Shown here piece after piece: positions 1 through 11,747 of a stretch of 64,000 nt of DNA; the stretch's first letter is position 1; every line of letters starts with the position of its first letter. The notes below the pieces were generated by a model. It was not told the origin of the DNA. It made no database searches and saw only the letters and a program-made list of their open reading frames with translations. The position numbers and the translations under genes were made by a program. Origin of the DNA: Dendrocalamus latiflorus (taxonomy: Eukaryota; Streptophyta; Magnoliopsida; Poales; Poaceae); assembly GCA_017311315.1 (NCBI GenBank), contig CM029660.1:14984930-15048929 (forward strand), given 5' to 3'.

Positions 1-1290
1 TGGCCGACCTGCTCACCGAAGGTATTATCCCCTATTGGTCCTCGACATCGCCTGGAGGGTAGATCTGGCATAGATCGGGCCATTGGCATTGGGGATTTGA
101 GGCATCGAGCCATCCGGCCATCGGCAGCAAATCCACAAACAAAGTTAGTACTCTCACCCTCTCAGTTTCCGAGTATGGCATTGTAATTTGAATGAGTGTA
201 GAGACATGTGGTGTATGTCAGTATGTGTTGTGACTTGTGACTTTGTGAGCAATGCTTTGCAGTTTGCACAGGTAGTTGAGAACTTGAGATGGTTGAATAA
301 CAAATTTAAATGAATCTGGTAAACAGTCTGATAGTAGATTGGTATTCTAATTTCTAGTGTGTTATGTGGTGATTTTTTGGTGCGTTTCATTTGTTATTTT
401 CCACTGTAATCTTATCATGAGTATCAGGGGTAACATTCCAATGTTCTATTGAAGCTGATGGTTAGTTGCTAGGTGATTTTGTGTTGCTCAATGCTTTGGA
501 ATATTTACCACAATTTAGAACATTTGGAAATTTGACACATCTGGGAATGGGATAACTGCAGGCTGCAGCAAATCCACATAGTCAGTGCTAAATTTCACAC
601 CTCTAGTGTCTTGTAGAGGTGAATAGATCAAGATGCTTGATTCTGATAAAACTTGCATCCTGGATCTACTGATACAATAGGAGCTTGATTTTTTTTATAT
701 ATGATTATACATTAGGACACATCTGGGTGATAAGTGGGTGATGGTTTCATTTGATTGAGGTGCTTTTACTACCCTATTGGAATTGATTGAGCATATAGGT
801 TTGGCCCAAAACTTAAAGGTTGCATCCTTAGATTTGATGTTTTTGTTGTTTGGGGGTTAATCTAGAAAATGGATTCTTGACTGGCTTTGGTAACTTTTAA
901 TGGATACAATTTTGTGTTGATACTTTTGATAAGGATGAGCTGAGTTTAGTTTATGTTAGTTTGTTGTTGATAAGGGTTTCTTAGTTCCAACATCCAATAA
1001 ATGAGCTCTCTAGTAAAGTACCCTTGTAACCTGAGCTGTCATCATTTTGTACGTAGATCATCAGGACTATATATTTTTAATCTAGGCTTTGGACATTAAT
1101 TTATTTAGTCAGCAGGGGTCATAAGGTTGCTTAATAGAACGTGGACTTGTATTAGTGTAATATGCAGGAAGTCTCTGAGAATATTTGCTTACAGGAAATC
1201 TGCCTCTCTAATATATGTTAAGTGGTGATTCATCTGAGTAATAGACTAATAGTTGCTTTTTGTAACTTCGAAACACCCATTCTGAAATTT
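1..1290. other. AT-rich DNA, no gene recognised
   Basis: No reading frame here looks like a protein family I know. The T-rich texture resembles intron or intergenic DNA, but no exon could be anchored. Confidence 0.5.
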
Positions 1291-1305
1291 CTGGATCCGC
1301 CACTG
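1291..1305. repeat. hAT-like terminal motif remnant
   Basis: CTGGATCCGCCACTG is the reverse complement of the CAGTGGCGGATCCAG type of end found on many plant hAT elements. A similar CAGGGGCGGATCCA end occurs at 46207. No partner end or 8-bp duplication was found, so it is a remnant at best. Confidence 0.3.
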
Positions 1306-1917
1306 ATGGGGCAGTGAGCTGGAGGGAACTAGGAGGAGGGGTGGCGGTGATCTCTGGTAGAGGTGGGCATTGGGTGGGGCCATGCCGACATAGTCTAGAT
1401 TCATCGTATTTCAGACCGCTTCGTGCCGTGCCGACTCAGCCTAGTCATCCCGCTATGCCGTACCATGTTGGTCCGCCTCGCCTTCGGCTAAGCCCAAGTA
1501 TGGCCCAAAACCCACTGTGCTGGTGTTTGAGCTGTGCCTAGCCTAAACCAGTCCGAAGTAACTATACACAACGAAGGCGGTGGTGACGATGGTTGCAGCG
1601 GTTGCCATCTTCCTTTCTCTCATATCCATTTTGTTAAAAACTAGTTAAAATTGAATTAATTGCATGAAAACATGAATGTAATAACATAATATTTCGGGGA
1701 AAAGTGGAATTTCCTTGATATTTTAAAATACAATGTTATTATCTCGTTAAAAACTTTACGTCCTAGAGTGGGGTTCCCCGAGTAAGCAAAATAATACAGT
1801 AACAGTTATGTATATACTAACTATAACAATATGCATACATAGTATCTACTCATCAATGTCCAGATCATTCATGTATTCGAGGTCAGCGTACACTTGCACG
1901 ATTTCAGGGTCCTCCAG

Positions 1918-2705
1918 TTGATGCTGTTGTCGCTCTTTAGCTAACTCTCAATCTTTAAGCGCATGTGATTGCCTCCACCATCCTAGGCATGAGGGATGAT
2001 CTCCTTTCTTCGATTATTCTCCCTACTGTGCTGAATATCGCTTCTAAGGAGACAATGGACACCGGCACCAGGAGAACATCCCGTGTGAAATGTGACAGCA
2101 TAGAAAATATCCACTTGTTTTTCTTCCATCACTCAAGCAAGTCTATCTTACTTCCACCAGTAAGATCAGGATCAATATTTGCGAAATATACTCCAAGTAG
2201 TGGTTCAGCTCTGAGACTAGAGTTCCCTTTGGAGGCTGCCTGAGGCTGAGAGGACGAAAAGTAGACTTGCCCGTTAGCTTCTTCCATAAGTGTGATGTCA
2301 AGCTTGACTTTCCTTGTTGCGTCTGTTGTGAGGCCTTTGATTTCGTGCTGCTGCCAAACTTGTCATGATACATGCAGAAAATATGAAAAAGATCCTCTTT
2401 GACATGTGCAAAAGCTTCCGAATAATCAAGGCCAAGGCATTCACCTATTCTCTCCATACCAACTTGCAAACCTGCCAACTTTTTTGTAGAATAAAAAATG
2501 ATAGCAAAGCAATACAAGTGTGAAATAGAACCAAAATATTTAATAAAATTTTCCTCCATTGCTAAGATATCATGGTCTAAAAAGGGATCCTTCCTAGATT
2601 TGGCAATCTTATGCGCAATTAACCAAATAAATTTTATAACTAAGCAAGAGGTAGGATAATAAATACCAGATAGAACCTTTGTTGCTTTATGAAATGGTCT
2701 TAAAA
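1918..2705 (-). pseudogene. hAT transposase C-terminal remnant
   Basis: The minus strand encodes the last part of a hAT transposase. From about 2705 it reads a stretch like RPFHKATKVLSGIYYPT, then MEENFIKYFGSISHLYCFAI (2559 downward) and a segment ending SELNHYLE. After a frame break it reads LLE-stop-WWKKNKW and then AIFSTVGRIIEERRSSL and MVEAI. The last block is the C-terminal dimerisation region of hAT transposases (family knowledge: WW, then the FSTxGR motif). At least one stop interrupts the LLEWW block and another falls just after MVEAI. The BED zinc finger and the first two catalytic acidic blocks were not found. It belongs to the surrounding 1358-4425 element and is not a host gene. 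Confidence 0.75.
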
Positions 2706-3169
2706 CTCTCGAAATTGACTAGCAATCTGCCAATCTAAATTAATAACTATCACTTCATTATTTTTAGAGTTAACATTGACAAAAACGGATATAACATGTT
2801 CGTACCCTTGTAATTTTTTTAACATGATGTATGTCGAGTTCCACCTCACCTTCATGTCAAGACCAAATTTTCTTGGCTGTTTCCAAATGGTTGTGCAGTA
2901 CTTTGCGAACCTAGGCTACCACTTCTGGGGAAGTTGTGATCTCTACCATTTTGCCGTCTCGGATTTCCTGGCTCCAATTCATTTATTTTCAACAATTCGC
3001 TCTTCATCCAGACCCACCAATGTTGTGCCAATCATTGTCTCAATCATCTCTCAACCTAGCCGCTCAGCTCTCTGTTTTCCTACTAATCTACTACTAGTAC
3101 TACCAGAGCCAGAGGGAGTGAGGGACTGCCAGACTAGTCTACTCCCCCACCCCGGCTGGCCCGGCACCT

Positions 3170-3955
3170 CCACCTCAAATTCCCTCGACCGCCTCCCTCC
3201 TCCTTCAGCGCCTCCCTCCTCCCCACCTCCCCCGGCCCCCTTCCTCCTCCCCTGACCCCCCGATAACCGTTCCTCCCCTGGCCCCCTGGTGACCCCTCCT
3301 CCCCCGGTCGCCTTCCTCCTCCCCAGTGCCCCCGGTGACCCCTCCTCCCCCAACCTTCCCTGGGCGCCTCCTCCTCCCCCGACCGCCTCCCTCCTTCCTC
3401 GGGCCCCCAGGCGACCCCTCCTCCCCTGTCCCATCCCAGGCGACCCCTCTTCCCCCGGCGACCCCTCCTCCCCGGTGACCCCTCCTTTGTCGGCCGTCTC
3501 CCTCCCCCGTGACCCCTCCCCCGGCTGTCTCCCTCCCCCAACGACCCCTCCTCTACCGGCCATCTCCCTCCTCTGCTGACCATCTCCCTCCTCTGCCGGC
3601 CGCTTCCCTCCCCCCAGCGACCCCTCCCCGGCCGTTTCCTTCCCCAGGTGACCCCTCCTCTATCGACCATCTCCCTCCCCCTATCGCCTCCCTCCTCCCT
3701 GGTCCGCCCGACCCTCCCCTGGCGCCTCCTCCTCCCCCGACCAACTCCCTCATCCCCCGGCCCCCAGGATACCCCCCTTTCCCGGCCCCCGGTCGCCTCC
3801 TCCTCCCCCGGTGACCCCTCCTCTACGGGCTGTCTCCCTCCTTCGCCGACCTCCCCAGCCCTCCGGTGACCCCTCCTCCCCCGGTCGCCCCTGCGCCTCC
3901 CCCGACGACCCTGTCTATGCTATCGCCCTCCTTCCCCGGTCGCACCTCCCCGATG
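3170..3955. repeat. C-rich, strand-asymmetric minisatellite
   Basis: About 790 bases are built from degenerate short units of the form CCCCTCCTCCCCCGGTGAC, with almost all C and T on the plus strand. Long open frames on both strands here come from composition and are not genes. The array lies inside the hAT element. Confidence 0.85.
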
Positions 3956-4484
3956 ACGAGCACATGAAGAGGGGCAAGAACCCCGACGACACCAACACCA
4001 AGTTGACGACATGCTTGCCTTCCTCGCCGAGGCCAAGCTGGTAGCCAGTGGGAAAGCTGCCGACAATGGCGGGGATGACTTGTAGAGCACCCTCTGCCTC
4101 ACCCTGCCATCCGGTATATAGTCGTTCCCCTATCCCCTCTACTCCCTCTCTTTGCTTTGTGATGGCTTGTGGGGAATCCATGGAATGGTGACGGGAGATA
4201 GGAGGCGAGGCCAAGGCAGCCATGGGCGTTGGCGTGCCGGCCATGCCCCTCGTGCTAGCCATGCTCACTGGGCCGCCCTAGCCCGAGCATGGCACGATAT
4301 GCTGTGTCATGCTGCCTGACAGGCTGGCTTTACAGGCCCATCCCGGCCCACCACGTGGCGTGCTCGTGCTGGGCTAGCTGGGTCACAGGCTGGCATGGAT
4401 AAGCTCGGCCCAACTCCTAGCTCTAACCTATGGTGACATGGATGCCTAGCATATGGGGTTAAGCATGATGTGGCAGCCAACTTA

Positions 4485-4794
4485 GGGCATGTACAGTGGT
4501 ACAGATAGCTGCTGTCTATAGTATCATTCAATTCATCTGTAAACAACACTAAAAACACCTTTTATAATAGATTGTCTGTAAGTTGTCTATAATGGGATAT
4601 TTTTTTGTAAAATATAGTCAACATTGATACAATCGCACATAAGCTATCTATAGCAGGCTATTTTCTTGTGTTTCGACCATCTATAGAATTACAATCAACC
4701 TCCTTCTCTCTTCACTTTTTCTTTTATCCACCTCAGTAAAATTTCTATATGGCACCTCTTATAGATAGCTTATGTCACCCTATTGTATATGCCC
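4485..4794. mobile_element. Tourist-like MITE
   Basis: A 310-bp element with inverted ends, GGGCATGTACAGTGG on the left and GGGCATATACAATAGG when the right end is read in reverse. It is flanked by the trinucleotide TTA on both sides (4482-4484 and 4795-4797). A TTA duplication with GGGC ends is typical of Tourist (PIF/Harbinger) MITEs in grasses. No coding capacity is expected or seen. Confidence 0.85.
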
Positions 4795-5069
4795 TTAGCA
4801 AAAACCGTCCTTTATATTTAAGAGACGGATTGTAAATGGTATTAGAGATGAATGATGAAAATTAAATGAGTGAATTGAGGGACAATGTAGGATCGAAAAC
4901 GGCAACAGAGGGGGGTTGAATGCTGCCTTTAAAAATCACCCCCGAGTATCCACATACTTCTTCTCCAATAGCTATAGGAAGCTATGAAGGAGAAAATGCA
5001 TGCTCACTGGAAAAGCACGGAGAACAGCAAAGAAGAAAGAACATCAATCCATATGGCAGCAGACAGAAG

Positions 5070-5195
5070 CCGGTCCGACCGGAGGTGATGGACCGGTCAG
5101 ACCGCACAGCCTCGGCCGGTCTGACCGCTAGGGTTAGCGGTCTGATCGCCACTTAAGGTCCGGTCTGACCGCAGGCTAACGACCGGTCTGACTGG
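5070..5195. repeat. cluster of near-palindromic CCGGTCTGACCG motifs
   Basis: Six copies lie within 126 bases, at about 5070, 5091, 5115, 5136, 5159 and 5181. They occur as CCGGTCTGACCG, its complement CGGTCAGACCG, and one-base variants, so the motif reads nearly the same on both strands. Confidence 0.8.
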
Positions 5196-6310
5196 GTCCC
5201 AATTTCGTGAAGGCAGACATAAACTCAGGGTGCAGCAGACTGAAAAATCATAAAACAATAAATACTGACCACAACCCTGACCAAGGAAATTTGTGGAATT
5301 TGTTGCTCTTCTTAGGACAATTCATAAGGGCAACAGACTAAACACCAAAGAGACCTTAGAGAGAAGAAAATGTAGACAAAGATTGATTGAAAAATAGTGA
5401 ATACTGTTTTTTCCAGGAGGATTAGCAGGAAGAGACACAAATCCACATTTCTCATGATTATTCAATCCTTTGCCCGTGAAACTTTGGAATACATCAGAGA
5501 GGCATTCTTAGAGAAGAAAGTATGTAGCTAGAGCCACTTCTCCCAGGGCATCAAGAAGAACTGAGGTTCCCCTGCCTTCAAAACCCTAGATAATCAAAAC
5601 AGAGGAAACTCTAGCACAGAACAGAAAAATGAAATAAGTCTTTGATTCATCCTTTTGCTCTTGGAAATAGAGTACCCAAATGGCCTTGAGGATTTCCCAC
5701 CTTAGAGCAAGAGGGATTTAGCTCCCTGAGCACGGGAATCATTATCAAACCATTTCAAACAGTAAAGAACAGAAAGCTACAAAAGATGAAACTGAAGCAC
5801 AAGGAAAAACAAGAATCCAGAAAATAGCTCAAGCACCAGGGTTCTCAAAAGGATTCATAACCATGAATGCTTACAAAGAGAGGAATGATTACACAAGGGT
5901 TACAACCATCTCATTACATGCTTTAGATGAACACACGCACACAACTCCCTGCTTGAGCTCACACCCAGACCATCCATACTGCCTCCCTCACCTCCTCTAA
6001 ATAGAAGAGCTCACATGAGCACACACCACAAAGAGAAAATCAAGAAGAGGCACCTAGCTTCCACTTCATGCCTCACACCCAAATGAGGCAACATCCATTC
6101 ACATGCAAAAAGAGAGAAGAGGGAACCAGGTTGGAGGGAAAACAACCATTCCACTCCAAACCCTAGCCTCTCTACTGCCATCTACTAACGGGTCTCCAAC
6201 CCATTATCTTCAACCTGAATCCGCTTCCATTTTGCATCCTTGCGCATTTTGCCAAAATGCCCCTACTGCACCTTCCTGGAAGCTTCCTGTCCTCGCACGA
6301 CCGCACCCGG

Positions 6311-6541
6311 CCTCTGACCATCTGGACCTCGACTCCTTCCTGAGTCTAGTCCCGGTCCGCTCTGCTGCACACAACCGCACCCGGCATCCTAACCGTCCGG
6401 ACCTCAGCTCCTCCCTGAGCCTAGTCCCAGTCCTCCTCGCCGTTGCCCGTCGTGTCCACCTCCGGTAGCTCCAGTTCCTCATCTTCGGCGTCTCCGACCG
6501 TCTGGACCTCAACACCTCCTGTGCCTAGTCCCGGTCCTCCC
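6311..6541. repeat. three degenerate copies of a ~50-bp unit
   Basis: The pattern of (A/G)ACCGTC(T/C)GGACCTC followed by CTCCCTGAGCCTAGTCCCGGTCC appears near 6315, 6388 and 6493. A related but weaker version is seen near 52040-52110. Confidence 0.6.
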
Positions 6542-6921
6542 ACGCCTCACCATGACCTAGCTCCAAAGTCCTATAGCCACACAGACAAGCAAACCGTCAC
6601 ATAGCACCGCCGAAACAGCATAAACATACATTAGCATTAGTGGAAGGTACTCAAACATGAAATACCCAAAACGACCGATCGAGAAAAGAACAAGCGTCCT
6701 AAACACCTCTGACCGCGATCGACCAAGTCTAACCTGAACTGGACTGCGCCATGCACCGACTTGGCGCGAACCAACCAAACCAAACTCAAAATTCCAGAAC
6801 ACGAGTCAATTACTCATCACAAACATGGGGACACCTCCACATGGTCTCTCAGACAAAAATGTACTTTTTTCGAAATATATGTACAAGACTAAAATGCTTC
6901 GAAAGTTTAGCACAACTCTTA

Positions 6922-7073
6922 GGGTCTCTTTTTTCAGCTTTTAAAAGTTGTTTTTTTACTTTTCTGCGGTAACTAACTTTTAAACAGAGTGTCCATACTC
7001 TCTTTCACGAACAGTCTAAAAGCCATAAGCCACAGCTAAAAGACAAAAGCCATAGTAAAAAAGGAACAGACCC
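6922..7073. mobile_element. short MITE with TTA duplication
   Basis: A 152-bp element begins GGGTCTCTTTTTTCAGC. Its other end, read in reverse, begins GGGTCTGTTCCTTTTTT. TTA flanks both sides (6919-6921 and 7074-7076), which fits a Tourist-type MITE. Confidence 0.7.
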
Positions 7074-7366
7074 TTAGACTGTAATGAGCATCGAGAAAAC
7101 TATGAGCTTATAGTCTTGCATTGCACTAGTGGTTTTCGGTGAACTAAGGAACTCTTACATAATAAAGGGCTAATTATCATATTCAATTCTCCCTAAAGTA
7201 ATTCGAAAGGGTAACATAGTTCTTACAATCCTTCTTTTTTATCCTCTTTTGCACTCTTCTTCACTTCTTTCCCTGATACACTCCATTCTGTACTTTGGAT
7301 TTCCTTCCTGTAGAGTAGTAGCAAGCTAGAAGTTCTCTTGATCCCACTTCAAAAATAAAATCATTA

Positions 7367-7602
7367 GGGGCATTCATTTCGCTTATAGCTTATAGTTTTT
7401 GGGTTAAGACTTTTGAATTCTAGCTGCTCGCGCGAGAGAGTACTAAGAGAGAGAGAGAGAGATAGTCACGTGTGATTTTAGCAGGTATAGCTGAAGTCGG
7501 TACAGTGTCTACTACAATCGACTAGTAGACCCCGCCTTGAAAAGACAATCCATTTGAAAGCTAGTTACTGTAGCATAAGCCATAAGCTGAAAAGAATGAG
7601 GC
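7367..7602. mobile_element. MITE, related to 60660-60884
   Basis: The inverted ends are GGGGCATTCATTTCGCTT and, reversed, GCCTCATTCTTTTCAGCTT. CATTA lies on both sides (7362-7366 and 7603-7607). The interior, including CGCGCGAGAGAGTAC, TATAGCTGAAGTC and TAGACCCC(A/G)CCTTGAAAAG, is shared with the element at 60660-60884, so these are two diverged copies of one MITE family. Confidence 0.75.
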
Positions 7603-7609
7603 CATTAAA

Positions 7610-8660
7610 TCAAACAATGAACAATGGTATTGACTACTTATAAGCAGCATAATGAAATCAATTAATTTTTTTGATAGCAAGCTTAGGGATAAAATCTATA
7701 AATATTAGATATATCAACCACAGATACTTAACCAAAGAAAATTAGCAAAGATAAAACATGAAATGTTTGTTTTTATTTTTTCGATGAACTATACCCTGCT
7801 AGCAAGGTTGTACCTACCATTGTTACTCAGCACGCCTTACTTGCTAGCTCCATGACATAGCAAATCATACTTATTATACTCTGCAAAATGAAATATACAT
7901 GGTTGCAGTAGAGCTTCCTGAAGATCAAGAAAAATTCTACCTTGGTTAATTCACATTAATAACATGTGTCTCCGGCATCAAACAGCAGGCTGTAGCCCAT
8001 GCTATATGTTGGAAATTTTAAATCAGATAAAATGCAAGCTATTCTTAAAGATAATGCATGAAGCGTAAATATTGTTATTTCTCTGTGACAAGTCTGATAT
8101 CTGTGTCAATAGCTAATGAAGCATTTAGAGTTGACAACATCAATTGGCTCATCACAGAACATTGGAATATAAGAGCATTCAAAAGAAATTTGAGGGTTGT
8201 ATCCGCATCAATAAAAGGATATCATTGAACTGTTCAAGATGTTTGATGAACATGACCACACACATCCACACCACACTATAATACAAACTAAATCTTGTAG
8301 TGGTCAACAAAAGTGATTTTGGTTACTCTAACTAAACAACCTAAAATCAGGAGTCAGAGTAAAAAAACTGTGCACCATGTGGAGTCCACTTAACAAGTAC
8401 AGACTGCACAATCACATATGCATGCCCTTGCTCTTTGTCTGACCAGCATATAGTTAGAGTACAAAAACACTAAAAGCAGAGCAATACTAAATATGCTCTG
8501 ACCATGGTTTTTACCATTTTGTTATGAGCAATAAAATATATGCTATGGCCATCTCATTCTCCATCAAGATACGAAATTGAACTATTTCAAAGAATAAATT
8601 ACATATAATGTATTATTAACAATAATACATCTATATAATAATGAAACAAATTCCAAATGC
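7610..8660. other. AT-rich DNA, no gene recognised
   Basis: I see no protein family, RNA gene or clear element boundary in this stretch. Confidence 0.5.
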
Positions 8661-8677
8661 ATGAAGGGGACACATAC

Positions 8678-9093
8678 CTGGATTACACTAAAACATCTCT
8701 ATATACAATATTTTTTGTGTTTTGTCAGTGTGGGATCGATGCCATTTTTTGTGACCTCACGGGAATTGAATAGCAAGTTCATATTCACCGTCCTTCCTCT
8801 TCTCTTGTGTTGAGATGCTGTACCATCCATAGCACATATTTCAAGTAAAAAAGGAAACTATGATGTCTGAACCAATATGACATGTAAATTAAAACGAATC
8901 TCCAGTATATGTTCAGAAACCCAACAATCACCTTTTCCTCCAATCCCCATTTCTATGGGACAAAATTGTATAAGATTTGTGACATCTGAAAGCTCCCAAT
9001 TTTTCTTCTAAGCGAATAGGAGTTAAATTGATACAATCCACCTCACCGAATTGTGCTACTTGATAGCTTTGTGACTCCATCCATATTTCTTCA
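8678..9093 (-). pseudogene. unidentified exon-like fragment
   Basis: On the minus strand two segments look like spliced exons. The first (about 9093-8932) reads SEEIWMESQSYQVAQFGEVD and continues through a stretch containing LTPIRLEEKLGAF and NGDWRK. It follows a GATAG acceptor-like site and ends at a GTGATT donor. The second (about 8850-8678) reads GWYSISTQEKRKDGEYELAI and ends at a good GTATGTG donor, but holds an in-frame TGA and a TAG. I do not recognise the family. The amino-acid composition and splice-like borders look like real protein sequence, so this may be a decayed or captured host gene fragment. Function unknown. Confidence 0.35.
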
Positions 9094-9179
9094 CTATCGC
9101 CAGCAAGGGAGAGAGTAGAACACAAATTAAGTACTATGTTTAGGCAAATAACATGGTTGTTCACTATCTGGCAACCAAC

Positions 9180-9705
9180 CTTGCTTCCCCTTGTCCAAAT
9201 TTGTGAGACGGCCTACATATGAGAAACAACTAGACTTTTGACTTTTGAGGGTGAACATTTTGGCTTTGGGCCATGAGAATATCCAATGATGTTTGAACCA
9301 ATATGAGACCTACAAAAATAATAAGTAGTTTTCAGTAGGAATAAAACATAATCTTAGTGGATATGGGTTTGTACCATTACATGAAGCAATCACAAACTGA
9401 AAGTGTGCTTGACATGAGGCAAGGAAGTCTAATGCAACCAACTTGCTATTTTGTTAAGCATCCATGCTAGGTACTTTACACAATTATTGCATTTCCTCTA
9501 TGCTCATTAGTGCTTTCATAGTAAGCTTCAGTTTGACATGGAAACTTGGCATAAAAATTTCAATAAATCAATGGGTGACTCATAAGATTGCAAGGATAAG
9601 AATAATGTTTTGCTACATATAGTGAACATATCTCTTAATGTAGAAAATATAATTCATAAATTCAAATATAAAGAAACTCAAAATGAAGTATTTAGTACTG
9701 TGATT
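9180..9705. other. AT-rich flank, nothing recognised
   Basis: The stretch between the exon-like fragment and the chromovirus 5' LTR holds no recognisable gene. A phrase near 9284 (GATGTTTGAACCAATATGA) resembles one near 8861, which suggests an old local duplication. Confidence 0.4.
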
Positions 9706-9708
9706 GAG

Positions 9709-10094
9709 TGATGGTCGGCATACCATACCAGAGGCGCCAATCACATTAGACACATATGGCGGAATAATTGCTTTCCATCCAAACCGGATATGGCGCATTA
9801 ATTACTTTCCATCTACGATAAGATTGCTTAGCTATTTTGTTAGGATAATTATCTTCAAGTTATGTATGAGTAGATACTATGTTAGGTGGAGCTCTCCCTA
9901 TATAAGGGCTACCATATGAATGAAAGAGCAAGCAAATAATTATCTCTAATTGCCTCACATCTACCTCTCTACCTCCTGTGCATGCTTCCTCTCCTCCCTC
10001 AGCTATCTCCACAATAGCGCCAGGTCGATGAGGCCAAGGGCCAAAGCCTACCATTACCCACAATTATCCCATATGGTCACTAGACTGTGATAAC
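9709..10094 (+). repeat. chromovirus 5' LTR
   Basis: It starts TGATGGTCGGCATACC and matches 27686-27842 closely over the first ~135 bases. A TATA box is present at 9899. The 3' limit is uncertain: a TG...CA LTR could end at 10079, but the primer site begins only at 10096. The start could also be two bases earlier, since the 3' copy reads TGTGATGG. Confidence 0.75.
9899..9905 (+). promoter_or_regulatory. LTR TATA box
   Basis: TATATAA followed by GGGCT lies about 190 bases before the LTR end, the expected place for the U3/R promoter of this element. Confidence 0.6.
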
Positions 10095-10095
10095 T

Positions 10096-10107
10096 TGGTA
10101 TCAGAGC
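10096..10107 (+). other. primer binding site, tRNA-iMet type
   Basis: TGGTATCAGAGC is complementary to the 3' end of plant initiator methionine tRNA, the usual primer for plant LTR retrotransposons. Confidence 0.9.
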
Positions 10108-10137
10108 CAACTGATCTCTCGTGGCTTCGGTGCCACC

Positions 10138-11747
10138 ATGGAGTCCAAAGAACAAATAGCTACCGTTGAACAACAGGTGGCTATTTTAATAGTAGACATA
10201 TCCAACATGAAGGCGCAGCTAACTGGCCTGAAGGACACCAGTGAATCCCAACTGTGGTGTCTACCATGATCGAGCTCAAGAATGCTGATCCTCAGCCTAA
10301 CGGCTTACATCAGTGAAATGGAGCAAGGAGAAGCATCCTGTTGGTGACAGGCTACTACCGGCGCCGTTCAGTGCTTCTAGCGTGTCCCACCCATGCACTG
10401 AGTGGAGCAATCCCCCACGTTTCCACAAGCTAGAATTTCTGACATATGACAGCAAGGAAGATCCCCTGGGATGGTTGCAATGCTGTGATCAATTTTTTTG
10501 GGGACAAAAAATGCCAAAGGCAGAGAAGGTATGGCTTGCCTCATATCACCTTGTCGGTATTTCTCAACAATGGTAATTTTAGTTAGAGCGAGATGAAGGC
10601 GAGCCCAACTAGAAGAATTTCAACGAGTACATCAACCTTCGCTTCGACCCATCCATTCAGCACAATTCCCTTGGTGGAGCTCAAGCAGCTCTAGCAGACC
10701 GATACCATGGAGGAGCACCAACAATGCTTCCTCACAATACTGTGTCACATGGAGCACCTTCAACCACGCCAACACTTGTAGCTCTTCACACCAGGATTGA
10801 TGGAGCCCATACGGACGGACGTCGAGCTGCAAAATCCAGCGAGCCTCCAGATGGTGATGGCTCTTGCCCAGGCTTATGAGAGGCGCACTTAGGTTGCTGG
10901 CTAGCTGCAACCACAACCAGTCACCAAACAGCTAGTACCACTCTAGCAGCAACTGGCAGAATCAGAGGAGCCCAGACGGGAACAACGGTAGCAACAGCAG
11001 TTGCCCTGCCAGCTCCAGTGGCAGTAGGGCAACTAGCCCTACCTACTCCAGCAGGCACGGTAGGAGGCGCCCAAGCACCACGCCTTCACCGGTGCTACTT
11101 GACACCTACAGAGATGGCAACTCGTAGGGAAGCTGGCCTGTGCTTCAATTGCAAGGAGAAGTTCACACCAAATCATCAGTATAAGTGCTTGTTCGTACTC
11201 TTTGGCCCCAAGCAATGATGACGGCAATGATTTACCACCGGAGAACGAGGATGAGCTCGGCATATCTCTATACACATTGACTGGCATCCAACCATGCACA
11301 GCCCAGTCCATGCGCCTTGTAGTGGAAGTGGCTGGCAAGGTGCTGCTGGCCCTCGTTGACTTGGGTTCGTCGCACAACTTCATCAACCATGAGATGGCTA
11401 TGCATCTTGGCCTCCGTATGTAGGTGCGCACGAGTCTACGAGTCATCATCACCAATGGTTAGTGGGTGCCTAGCACCGGCATCTGCCACGCTTTGCCAAT
11501 CAAGGTTGCAGTTGAGCACTTTCAAGTGGACTACTACATGCTTCTACTGGATGGGTTTGACATTATCCTCAGAGTACAATGGTTGTGCACCCTCTGGCCG
11601 GTCCTATGGGACTTCGCCGCCCTCACCATGACGTGCTGGCAAGGGTTGGGTGCACTATCACATGTGCCCTGGTCGTGCACGATTGTTCTGTCCGACTTGA
11701 TGGATGAACTGCTCACCGAGTTCGATGATATCTTCATTGAGCCAACC
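10138..11747 (+). pseudogene. chromovirus gag and protease (broken)
   Basis: The likely start is the ATG at 10138 (MESKEQIATVEQQ), 30 bases after the primer site. Gag is recognisable by FHKLEFLTYDSKEDP and KAEKVWLASYHLVGISQQW near 10424-10576. The zinc knuckle CFNCKEKFTPNHQYKC (about 11143-11190) has the C-x2-C-x7-H-x3-C spacing of this lineage. Protease follows: ALVDLGSSHNFI (about 11350-11385) matches the LVDSGSTHNFI active-site block with Ser changed to Leu after the catalytic Asp. Several stops and frame changes break the frame, for example TGA after the codons reading QLWCLP. The segment ends at 11747, where the gag-protease element 11748-15735 is inserted. RT continues at 15741. Confidence 0.8.

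Larger units (their letters stand above)
1358..4425 (-). mobile_element. degraded hAT transposon
   Basis: The left end reads TAGAGGTGGGCATTGGG. The right end, read on the opposite strand, is TAGAGCTAGGAGTTGGGCC, so both ends share the TAGAG(G/C)T start common in hAT elements. The eight bases outside each end, ATCTCTGG (1350-1357) and ACCTATGG (4426-4433), match at six of eight positions, as expected for an old 8-bp hAT target duplication. Inside lie a minus-strand hAT transposase remnant (1918-2705), a C-rich minisatellite, and subterminal GCC/GGCACG-rich DNA near both ends. The coding part is broken, so the element is inactive. The boundaries are inferred from imperfect termini. Confidence 0.6.
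4887..6560. other. probable LTR-retroelement-derived DNA
   Basis: The segment starts TGTAGGATCG and then has a GAGGGGGGTTGAATG stretch. This resembles the reversed CACCCCCCTCTAG stretch near the end of the solo LTR at 24598-26115, so it may be an LTR-type sequence in the opposite orientation. It contains a cluster of CCGGTCTGACCG motifs and, further right, three degenerate copies of a CCTAGTCCCGGTCC-ending unit. No second LTR, primer site or coding domain was found and the right limit is unclear. Confidence 0.4.

Noticed and set aside
1314..1541. A 75-codon plus-strand frame
   Set aside because: It spans the left end of the hAT element and has only GC-rich subterminal DNA.
3051..3869. Overlapping long open frames on both strands (Gly/Arg-rich and Pro/Ser-rich)
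   Set aside because: They follow from the C-rich minisatellite: no stop codons can form easily in such DNA and the peptides are low-complexity.
10632..10916. A minus-strand frame within the chromovirus gag
   Set aside because: It is the shadow of the plus-strand gag coding region.
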